Source: a virus
Reading direction: 5' to 3' (one strand)
Length of the DNA: 64,000 nt
Virus record (IMG/VR): IMGVR_UViG_3300028590_000013
Coordinates: 1-64,000 of that record
Of the stretch, positions 58,262-64,000 are shown one piece after another. Position numbers and translations under genes: made by a program. Numbering within the stretch: the stretch's first letter is position 1; each line of letters opens with the position of its first letter. Below the pieces are notes generated by a model. The model made no database searches, was not told where the DNA came from, and saw only the letters and a list, made by a program, of their open reading frames with translations.

Positions 58262-58602
58262 AGCTTGCCTCGCAGGTAGTCGAGGGCCTCCGCCTTGTAG
58301 GCCGCCACGCTGGGGTGCGCGCGGTTCGTGGCAATGGCTTCGATCTTCTCGATGCCTGCCGCCACGGCCTCGGGGTGCCGGCTGTAGAGGGCGGCGGCGA
58401 GATGCTCGCGGATGGCCGTGACCACCTGGGGGCTGTTCCCGCTCACCGCCTTGGGAGCCGTAGGAGCCGTGCGACGGTGCTCCGTGGGGGGATGGGGCTG
58501 CGCCTGGCTTTCAGGGGCTTGCTGCTCGATCTGGGCGTCTTCCTGCGGCTCTTCTGCGGCGAGAGCTTGGGAAGTCTTAGCCTTCTGCTTGTTCGTTGCC
58601 AT
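58258..58602 (-). CDS. Hypothetical, disordered start and helical end
   Basis: A protein of 114 residues. The first 60 are Gln/Pro/Glu-rich (PESQAQPHPPTEHRR) and probably disordered; the last 50 form helices (VVTAIREHLAAALYSRHPEA). AAAGGAGCCCGAA precedes ATG 58602. Lies between terminase and portal genes. Confidence 0.6.
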   Translation of the reverse strand: MATNKQKAKTSQALAAEEPQEDAQIEQQAPESQAQPHPPTEHRRTAPTAPKAVSGNSPQVVTAIREHLAAALYSRHPEAVAAGIEKIEAIATNRAHPSVAAYKAEALDYLRGKL

Positions 58603-58921
58603 TTCGGGCTCCTTTCTTGATGAGGTAGGGGCGGATGCTCCAGAGATCGCCCACGCGTTCGTAGAAAACGAGGCACCCGATGCGGGCCTGCTGCACGGCA
58701 CCAACGCGCATGTAGCGCAGCAGGCCGAGGTTCAGCAGGGCATGGCCCTCGTAGGCCACGTAGACTGTTTTGCCGAAGAGCTTGCAGTTGCTGCGCGTTC
58801 CCGCACGTGCCCAGCGCAGTCCAGGCATGGTGAAGCGCGCGAGGTCCGGGCCCGGGTTCTCCCAGTGGAACAGCAGGAAGCTCCAGCGCCAGGCAAGCAG
58901 CCTGCGAATCGATGCCATCAT
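58577..58921 (-). CDS. Hypothetical protein
   Basis: A protein of 114 residues, basic with a Trp-rich start (MMASIRRLLAWRWSFLLFHW). It overlaps the gene downstream by 26 bases. An AAGGAGAGAACATG site is visible at the start. Function unknown. Confidence 0.55.
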   Translation of the reverse strand: MMASIRRLLAWRWSFLLFHWENPGPDLARFTMPGLRWARAGTRSNCKLFGKTVYVAYEGHALLNLGLLRYMRVGAVQQARIGCLVFYERVGDLWSIRPYLIKKGARNGNEQAEG

Positions 58922-58931
58922 GTTCTCTCCT

Positions 58932-60425
58932 TCAGGTTGTCGTTAAGCCGCGCTGTGGCAGGCCCGCATTGGCTTGGCCCAGGCGCTCCCACATGCCCAT
59001 GGCCCCCTGGCGTTGGATGTAGCCATCTAGGCCGTAGCGCACGCCATCCCAAGTGTGGTCATGCTTCTGCACGAGGATAGGCAGCACGAGGGGTTGTCCC
59101 TTCTCGTCGACCTGCTTGGGGTCCACCTTCCAGCGCCACAGGAAGGCCTCGCGGGCATGCTGCACGCAGCGCGTGTGGATCACTATCTTGTTGAAGCTAC
59201 GCAAGGTCTGGATGCCGTCCTTGACGCTGCCCTCCCACTTCTCGGCTGCGCTCATGGCATAGCCCTTGCGCCGGATTGCGCTAATGGTCTCGGGGCGAGC
59301 GCCGTCAGCCTTGATGTGCCAGTCCTTGCTATCGGGCACGCTGCCATAGAACTCGTCGTACTCGTCGGTCTCTACGTGCGAGCCATAGGCCTCGTGGCTG
59401 ATGTAGAGGTCGTCTCCACGTGCCCCCGCCTCCCTAACGTTGGCGGGGAGGATGAACATGCGGCTGAGCGTCGAGGGATCCTGACTGTAGCCGAAGTCGG
59501 CGCCGAAGAGCAGCCGCGGTGCTTGCTTCCACAGCTCGTCGTCGAACTCCATGGTGACGTACTTCTGGTTGAGCACGATAGCCGAGGAGATCTTCTTGGG
59601 CATGCCAAGCCAGATGTGCTCGTAGAGGTGGAAGTCGGCTTCCCGATCTGCTTCCATTTCCTCCCGCAAGACCGACGTGAAGAAGGGATTGCGGTCGTAG
59701 TTGACCTTGTGCACGATGCTATTGGGCCGCTTGGGCTCACAGAGCGTCTCGCGCGGATCCGTGGGCGGCGCCTTCACGAAGCGTTGGTATGTGGCGTCGT
59801 TCTCGTCGATCAAGTTGAAGCTCACCCAGACCTCGGAGCCCTCCTTACGCATGGTGGGGGTCAGGCTCTGCCAGCTATTGGCCGTCACGGTCTGGGCTTC
59901 CTCCACCCACACGATGTCCACGCCTTCCATGGAACGTATGCCATTCTCGGCGCCATGTAGGCCCTTGAAGATGAACTCCGAGCCGATGCGCGAGTGGATG
60001 CTGTTCGCCGTGACAACGAACCAGCTATCCATGCCCAGGCGAGTGATCGTGTCCTTGAGCAGCTTATGTGAGCTGTCCTTGATGCTGATCTGGAACTCGC
60101 GAGTGCACAGAATACGTAGCGGGATCTGGCTGGCTAGCCGGACGAGGGCCTCAGCGAATGCCCAGGACTTAGCGGAGCCACGTCCACCCCAGTAGACTTT
60201 GTTGCGTGCCTTCTTGTAGTAGAGGTCGCTTAGCGGGTGGTTCTTGTCGAGGACAAGGCTCGGGCTGTTCTTGAACTCGGGGCGCAAGTCCCCGTGGTCG
60301 CTAATCCTCTCTGTGGCGGCGAGGCGACTCGCTTTGATCTTCTCCCTCCTCGCCTTCTCCGTGAGCGCCAAGATCAAAGCCTGCTTCGGCGGCAGCGCGC
60401 GCAATGATTGCGTCAAGTTCGTCAT
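58932..60425 (-). CDS. Large terminase subunit
   Basis: A protein of 497 residues. Walker A GGRGSAKS (80-87), Walker B VDIVWVEEA, and the RNase-H nuclease with LLFGADFGYSQDP and HIKADGARPETISA, the PBSX/terminase-3 plan. It packages DNA with the small subunit. ATG 60425 is chosen because GGAG lies 6 bases upstream. It overlaps the small subunit 3' end by 125 bases, and a start near 60285 cannot be excluded. Confidence 0.9.
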   Translation of the reverse strand: MTNLTQSLRALPPKQALILALTEKARREKIKASRLAATERISDHGDLRPEFKNSPSLVLDKNHPLSDLYYKKARNKVYWGGRGSAKSWAFAEALVRLASQIPLRILCTREFQISIKDSSHKLLKDTITRLGMDSWFVVTANSIHSRIGSEFIFKGLHGAENGIRSMEGVDIVWVEEAQTVTANSWQSLTPTMRKEGSEVWVSFNLIDENDATYQRFVKAPPTDPRETLCEPKRPNSIVHKVNYDRNPFFTSVLREEMEADREADFHLYEHIWLGMPKKISSAIVLNQKYVTMEFDDELWKQAPRLLFGADFGYSQDPSTLSRMFILPANVREAGARGDDLYISHEAYGSHVETDEYDEFYGSVPDSKDWHIKADGARPETISAIRRKGYAMSAAEKWEGSVKDGIQTLRSFNKIVIHTRCVQHAREAFLWRWKVDPKQVDEKGQPLVLPILVQKHDHTWDGVRYGLDGYIQRQGAMGMWERLGQANAGLPQRGLTTT

Positions 60426-60711
60426 CGGGCACTCCACTAATCACTTCAACAGTACTGATCTTTGGCGCGTAGTAGGGCGCTGCCGCCTTCATGGCATCCA
60501 CGCGGGTCTGGAAGTCGTAGGGCTCTGGCTCTTCGATGACAAGGCCACGCTTCACCACGACTCTATGCATGGGCTCTCCACGTGCTACCTGGAGAAGCAG
60601 CTCGTGTGGCAGCAAGCCCTGCAGCTTGGCTTGCTCGATAGCCTGGGCTGCCAGCTTGTTCATGCTGCCTACAGGCCTGCCACCCTTGTTCTTTGGCTTT
60701 GGTGTTTCCAC
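60301..60711 (-). CDS. Small terminase subunit candidate
   Basis: A protein of 136 residues. PKNKGGRPVGSMNKLAAQAI opens a DNA-binding start seen in terminase-small-like proteins, followed by helices and an acidic tail (GEGEEGEDQSESPRRHRED). It lies directly upstream of the large subunit. GTG start after AGGAG. The tail is encoded in the overlap. Confidence 0.72.
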   Translation of the reverse strand: METPKPKNKGGRPVGSMNKLAAQAIEQAKLQGLLPHELLLQVARGEPMHRVVVKRGLVIEEPEPYDFQTRVDAMKAAAPYYAPKISTVEVISGVPDDELDAIIARAAAEAGFDLGAHGEGEEGEDQSESPRRHRED

Positions 60712-60754
60712 GGTATTTATCTCCTATGCCCACGTTGAGGCGCTGACGCACGAA

Positions 60755-60789
60755 AGCCTACGTAAGGCTCGTTAGGTCTTACGTAGGCT
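60755..60789. repeat. 12-bp perfect inverted repeat before small terminase
   Basis: AGCCTACGTAAG (60755-60766) and CTTACGTAGGCT (60778-60789) with an 11-base centre. It ends 44 bases before the small terminase start. It could be an operator, a packaging (pac/cos) landmark or a weak terminator of the upstream leftward unit; no T-run is present on the minus strand. Confidence 0.65.
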
Positions 60790-61385
60790 ATGTGAATAGT
60801 GGGGGCCACCAGAGGCTGCTTCGCCTGTCATGCCCAAGAGGGTGAGTGCACCCGTGCAAGAGAAAGCCTCATGGCTCCCGCTGATGCATATCCTCTGGTG
60901 GCTTATCTGGGAAGGGCCTCTCAGCCCCTCTGTCTCGTTGCCTGCCTAGGTTCCCATGGCTGTCGCCAAATTCCAGGGCTTACGGCATTCGCGAACGCAG
61001 GGTCTAGCGTGGTGCCGCGCATATGTCAGCTGGGGCATTCAAGGAGCCGAGCTGCTCCTCTGTTAGTGCTGGTTACGTTATCCAGCTCGTGAGGCATCGA
61101 CGTATGACGTTCATCTGCACATGCTCTTGTGCTTATCCCTTGCTTACGCGAAGAGAAGGCCAGGCGCTTCTTAGCTATAGGCCATCGCGGCTCATTGCCC
61201 ACATAGGGGCCTATCGCCCACAGAGCTTGTGGGCACACGTGGGCAAGGGTTGGTTGCCTTGCGCCTCTCGTGAATGGTGGGAAGGCCATGCGGCTAAGTC
61301 ATGGCTCAAGCTGGAGTAGCGCGCTGACAGATCCATCGCCGGAGGATGGGTGCCCCGCTTCGCCTCACTTGCCTCTAAGGCCTGG
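60790..61385. other. Non-coding structured stretch, about 600 bases
   Basis: I see no convincing gene. Structures: GCCACCAGAGG (60805-60815) with CCTCTGGTGGC (60892-60902), a hairpin AGGAGC/GCTCCT near 61041-61058, and a nested element at 61195-61246: outer TTGCCCAC/GTGGGCAA enclosing ATAGG/CCTAT and GCCCACA/TGTGGGC. Best read as non-coding RNA or regulatory DNA. Confidence 0.55.
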
Positions 61386-61601
61386 CTACAGGCTTCTTCC
61401 CTTATTCGTTGGCTGCATTTCACGTGCACTGATGATCAGCACTCCAGGCTTCTCCCGCTCCAGCACGTAGCCACTCACCAGATAGTGCTTCACCGTTCTT
61501 CCAATGCTCACTCTCATGTGGGGATCATCCACGATCTGCTGCGTGAGTTCGAGGAGATAGGCTGGTGTGCCCTGGATGACCAGCTTGGATTCTTCAGGCA
61601 T
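61386..61601 (-). CDS. Small hypothetical protein
   Basis: A protein of 71 residues (MPEESKLVIQGTPAYLLELT ...). It overlaps the upstream gene by 8 bases, which supports a real start at 61601. Strand-helix-strand in character. Last gene of the leftward mini-operon. Confidence 0.6.
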   Translation of the reverse strand: MPEESKLVIQGTPAYLLELTQQIVDDPHMRVSIGRTVKHYLVSGYVLEREKPGVLIISAREMQPTNKGRSL

Positions 61602-61956
61602 GGCAGCCTCCCATGAGCCAATCAATCTGTCGTGGCTCGTAGCCCATGTCGACGAGAGCCAACACAGTGCGCGCCACGTTCTCCGCCATCCTGCCACGTG
61701 CAAGGCGTTCATTCCGCAGAGCACGCAGATCCACGTCGTTGTAGAGGATCTCTTCAGCCGTGAAAGCGCGCTGCAGATGGCAGCCCACAGAGATCTCCTT
61801 GGGCAGTGACGTGATCTCCATTTCTGGGAGCACGTCGAGCTTCAGATCAACGACAAGAGATCCGTGTGGGCCATTGCGAATGGGGCCCACGACAACGCAG
61901 CCCACCTTTTCGCCGCGCTCATTGCGAAGATCCACGCCATCGATGTGTAAGCTCAT
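61594..61956 (-). CDS. Hypothetical protein
   Basis: A protein of 120 residues. A beta-rich half with GCVVVGPIRNGPHGSLVVDL and a helical half (VDLRALRNERLARGRMAENV). Good ribosome site (CCAGGAGAAAGAA). No known family recognised. Confidence 0.6.
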   Translation of the reverse strand: MSLHIDGVDLRNERGEKVGCVVVGPIRNGPHGSLVVDLKLDVLPEMEITSLPKEISVGCHLQRAFTAEEILYNDVDLRALRNERLARGRMAENVARTVLALVDMGYEPRQIDWLMGGCHA

Positions 61957-61982
61957 TTCTTTCTCCTGGGAGGGCATCCGAC

Positions 61983-62005
61983 TAGTAGCCCGGGTGGGGC
62001 TACTA
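61983..62005 (-). terminator. 9-bp hairpin between small genes
   Basis: TAGTAGCCC (61983-61991) and GGGCTACTA (61997-62005) with loop GGGTG, in the 61-base gap between two leftward genes. No T-run; a mild attenuator or mRNA-stabilising stem is likely. Confidence 0.45.
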
Positions 62006-62017
62006 AGCTGAGGCTCT

Positions 62018-62485
62018 CTAGAACCTTGCATCGCCGTGACGTTGCTTCCACAAGGTCATCGGGCTCATCTTCTGCCGCATGGCCTCGCCCACGAAGAATG
62101 GGCTCGTTGGTGCCAGCATCTGCGCGTTGTGCTCGCCCTTGTTCAAGGCAAGCAGTGGTTCGTTGAGCGTGACTTCCAGCTTGGTGACGTCATCGGAGCT
62201 AAGGAAGGCTTCGATGCTGAACTCGTCGCTTGTCGTGTGGAGCAAGCTGGGTTCAGCCTGCCGCCACGCCTCAAGCGCCCTGGAGAGCGCTTCATTCACG
62301 CTCCTCAGGCCCTCGGCATCGGCTTTGAGGCGGAGCTGCTGGTGGAGCGCCGATGTCATCTCATTGTGAATGACGGCCATGAGGCGCGTGAAGCAACTCA
62401 TCTGCAGCAGGGCGTTGTTCTCGGCCTGCCACTTGATTTGCGCGGCCTCGCGTTGCGCCAGGCTCATGGTGAAGAAGCTCACCAT
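62018..62485 (-). CDS. Helical hypothetical protein
   Basis: A protein of 155 residues, largely helical (LRLKADAEGLRSVNEALSRA), with an acidic helix and a basic end. TTAGGAGACC precedes ATG 62485. Overlaps the Arg-rich micro-ORF by 7 bases. Function unknown. Confidence 0.6.
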   Translation of the reverse strand: MVSFFTMSLAQREAAQIKWQAENNALLQMSCFTRLMAVIHNEMTSALHQQLRLKADAEGLRSVNEALSRALEAWRQAEPSLLHTTSDEFSIEAFLSSDDVTKLEVTLNEPLLALNKGEHNAQMLAPTSPFFVGEAMRQKMSPMTLWKQRHGDARF

Positions 62486-62556
62486 GGTCTCCTAAAGGCT
62501 CGGACGATGTGCCGTCTGGGCTGCTTGCGAATGACCCGCGGTCGCACTCTACGCAT
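62479..62556 (-). CDS. 25-residue Arg-rich micro-ORF
   Basis: MRRVRPRVIRKQPRRHIVRA then FRRPW; ten of 25 residues are Arg. The start overlaps the stop of the nuclease gene and the stop overlaps the next ATG. It lies 28 bases after a TATAGATA box, so it is the first ORF of that transcript. It could bind nucleic acid or be a leader peptide. Support is positional. Confidence 0.45.
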   Translation of the reverse strand: MRRVRPRVIRKQPRRHIVRAFRRPW

Positions 62557-63097
62557 GTTCGTTTCCTTGCAGTGGTTGGAGCCTATCTATACGCTCAAGG
62601 GCGTCCCAGAGCCGTAACCCTGCGAGGCGCGCAATGTCAATGACTTCATGCGGCAAGAGCTTCTCCGCATCCCTGTTCGGCTTTGAGCGGCGCCATGACG
62701 CAATGCTGGCTCGGCCTGGACTCCCGGAGGCCAAGAGAATGCCCGAGGCCGCTGGAACGAAAGCCGCCAGCTCAGGTGTCCAGACCTCTGTTGGGATCAG
62801 GTAGTAGTGCTTCCAGATCTTGGGCGGCCATTCCCTGGGGCTAGGCTCACTAGGCCTGCGGCTGCGGGACCAAGGCCGCTCTCGCCACCACTTGTCCTTC
62901 TTGGCATCAGCCTTGAAGTCGCTGCGGCTTATCTTCATCTCCACGTCTATCAGACGGCAATCCTTGCTGACGACGAGGAGGTCGGCCTCGTGGCCTGTCC
63001 AGCCGCAGCAGGGCACAGCCAGGACTGAGTTCTGAAAGAACTGGCGGACGAGAGCTTTGGTGAGGCTTGCCTCACTCCATGGCATGGGCTTCTTCAT
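62549..63097 (-). CDS. MmcB/PD-(D/E)XK-like nuclease
   Basis: A protein of 182 residues. WTGHEADLLVVSKDCRLIDV then EMKISRSDFKAD give D39, E53 and K55, the nuclease core ligands, within an MmcB-like or VRR-like fold. The rest is basic. It may attack host DNA or process phage DNA. ATG 63097 follows AAAGGGAATAG. A TATAGATA box lies inside its 3' end for the next gene. Confidence 0.65.
   Translation of the reverse strand: MKKPMPWSEASLTKALVRQFFQNSVLAVPCCGWTGHEADLLVVSKDCRLIDVEMKISRSDFKADAKKDKWWRERPWSRSRRPSEPSPREWPPKIWKHYYLIPTEVWTPELAAFVPAASGILLASGSPGRASIASWRRSKPNRDAEKLLPHEVIDIARLAGLRLWDALERIDRLQPLQGNEHA
62584..62591 (-). promoter_or_regulatory. TATAGATA promoter-like box (minus)
   Basis: On the minus strand GTATAGATAGG, identical to plus-strand sites at 3009 and 18552. 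It lies inside the nuclease 3' end, 28 bases before the Arg-rich micro-ORF. Confidence 0.6.
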
Positions 63098-63370
63098 ATC
63101 TATTCCCTTTTCTGTGCCTTGAGCTGATCCAGCCATGCCGTGAAGCTGCTGGGGCCACTCATATCGCATAACGAAGCCTGCTAGGTCAAGCCTAGTGGTG
63201 CAACGAAGGGGTTTGTGGGTGGCAACCCGCCCAAGCCTCAAGGCACAGAAAAGGGAGATGGTCAAGTCCACTGCGGCGGCTCACATGGGGCAGTGGGGGA
63301 GACATGGAAAGGGCTTTCTCTTCAGAGCAACCAACGGCGCCAACCCGTTGGACCCCGAGTAGGGACTCAA

Positions 63371-63482
63371 CCATCACAGGAGCGCCTTCGGCAAGCGGCA
63401 GTGAAGGTTTCTTAGGCCTCGTTGCCATTATTAGGGAGCCGGGTTCACCGCTACCTACTCTCCGAAGACTCTCCTGTGATGG
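63371..63482. repeat. 12-bp inverted repeat enclosing 88 bases
   Basis: CCATCACAGGAG (63371-63382) and CTCCTGTGATGG (63471-63482) would close a 112-base domain. The inside has small GC stems. A structured RNA or long-range DNA hairpin is possible. Confidence 0.6.
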
Positions 63483-63484
63483 CT

Positions 63485-63513
63485 TAGAAAGAAGCCCGGT
63501 CCGACGCGGGCTT
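63485..63513 (-). terminator. Intrinsic terminator (minus strand)
   Basis: GAAGCCCGC and CGGGCTTC pair in 8 of 9 positions around a 6-base loop, followed by TTTCT on the minus strand (63490-63485). Together with the box at 63622 it delimits a transcript of about 120 bases. Confidence 0.6.
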
Positions 63514-63614
63514 CTCCACTCAAGCATCTCGGAGCAATTGCGCTACATATAGCCTCCAGGTGGTCACCGCATGAGAGGCCCCCACCGCGGGGGCGCCGTG
63601 CAGCTCGGCATGCC

Positions 63615-63622
63615 AATCTATA
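63615..63622 (-). promoter_or_regulatory. TATAGATT promoter-like box (minus)
   Basis: GTATAGATTGG on the minus strand, close to the site at 29719. It starts 9 bases after a terminator T-run and is followed within 110 bases by another terminator. Confidence 0.5.
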
Positions 63623-63630
63623 CGCCGCTA

Positions 63631-63669
63631 AAAAGGATCCCCGGAGGCTCCGGCTGTGGCCTCCGGGGA
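63631..63669 (-). terminator. Intrinsic terminator (minus strand)
   Basis: TCCCCGGAGGC (63669-63659 on minus) and GCCTCCGGGGA (63648-63638) form an 11-bp perfect stem with TTTTT at 63635-63631. Confidence 0.85.
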
Positions 63670-63823
63670 GCTGGGCAGAAATGCGAGGAGGGGCAACCCT
63701 TCCCAACGTTGAAAGGGCCCTGACTTGCGCCTTGTGGCGGGGCTCCGGGAGACTGGCGGCGGCCCTGCCCTGCGTCCTCCATGCCTCTCGATGGCGCCCA
63801 GCCACCACGCGATTTCTCCAATG

Positions 63824-63847
63824 AAAAAGCCCGCTTGTGGCGGGCTT
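63824..63847 (-). terminator. Intrinsic terminator (minus strand)
   Basis: AAGCCCGC and GCGGGCTT with a 5-base loop and TTTTT on the minus strand. It ends a leftward transcript arriving from beyond the window edge. Confidence 0.8.
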
Positions 63848-64000
63848 CCCGTTGCGGTGGCGGAACTTCCACCACTAGCAAATTGCTGCGCATATTAGCT
63901 TGTTTTCACCAAGCCAACAAACTTTTGCGTTTTGCCCACAAAAAGCCACTAGCCCTCCCCAGTCTCTGCCTGCACAGCGAGGGCTGCGCTCTTGGTCAAG

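Larger units (their letters stand above)
63098..64000. other. Non-coding right edge with terminators and structures
   Basis: No convincing gene in about 900 bases. Contents: three minus-strand terminators, one TATAGATT box, a 12-bp inverted repeat at 63371-63482, and a G/C hairpin near 63582-63597. Other ORFs here lack ribosome sites and family likeness. If the window is circular or permuted, this edge may join the G/C hairpin at its left end. Confidence 0.6.

Noticed and set aside
60713-60719. ATAAATA before small terminase as a T4-type late promoter
   Set aside because: It lies between the ribosome site and the GTG, downstream of any possible transcript start for this gene.
60799-61319. 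Two plus-strand open frames of about 97 residues in the 600-base gap
   Set aside because: No ribosome site, Cys/Ser/Leu-rich random-looking sequence, and strong inverted repeats point to non-coding structure instead.
1-64000. tRNA genes, CRISPR arrays, integrase or repressor, IS elements
   Set aside because: No cloverleaf with a T-loop, no spaced direct repeats, no recombinase catalytic pattern and no transposase was seen on either strand; absence is by eye and not exhaustive.

Overview
The window reads as most of a tailed, contractile-tail (myovirus) phage genome infecting a Gram-negative, G+C-rich host. Supporting evidence: a sheath and tube pair, a J/W/spike baseplate set, a portal and terminase, and Rz/Rz1-type spanins with lipoboxes (which imply an outer membrane). 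Genes are tightly packed with many ATGA/GTGA overlaps. I see no integrase, repressor, tRNA or CRISPR array, so a lytic lifestyle is likely. The exact host and taxon cannot be told from sequence alone; a betaproteobacterium is only a guess.

Layout: (1) 1-205, a non-coding left edge with a large G/C hairpin; 206-658, a leftward HTH protein. (2) 766-30378, a rightward early/middle block. It holds 7-deazaguanine genes (queE, queC, folE, a DpdA-like transglycosylase and a nucleoside deoxyribosyltransferase-like gene) interleaved with a near-complete replisome: flap exonuclease, DnaB-like helicase, SNF2-like helicase, primase, sliding clamp, UDG-exo-PolA polymerase, clamp loader, SSB and RecA. Recombination and nuclease genes follow (J-domain protein, RuvC-like, Mre11/SbcD-like, Rad50/SbcC-like) with a PAPS-reductase-like PP-loop protein. 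(3) 30375-60711, a leftward late block read from right to left: terminase, portal, 2H phosphoesterase, minor head, protease, cement and capsid, neck, sheath and tube, frameshifted chaperone, tape measure, baseplate, tail fibres, lysis cassette. The two blocks converge with overlapping stop codons at 30375-30378. (4) 60712-64000, a leftward mini-operon (nuclease, Arg-rich micro-ORF, three small proteins) flanked by two structured non-coding stretches with terminators.

How it fits together: a sigma-70-region-2-like protein (7982-8524) and about a dozen AT-rich octamers related to TATAGATA/TTATATAAT, mostly in gaps just upstream of genes, suggest a phage-encoded transcription programme of the T4-late type. 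FolE, QueE and QueC would make a 7-deazaguanine that DpdA inserts into phage DNA to block host restriction. Two features make this branch unusual. The QueC homologue has lost the cysteines of its zinc site. The DpdA core is separated from what looks like its N-terminal strand by a (CT)8 repeat and a one-base frame offset, and three further N-domain-like mini-genes lie nearby.

All functional calls are from motif recognition by eye; no database search was run.
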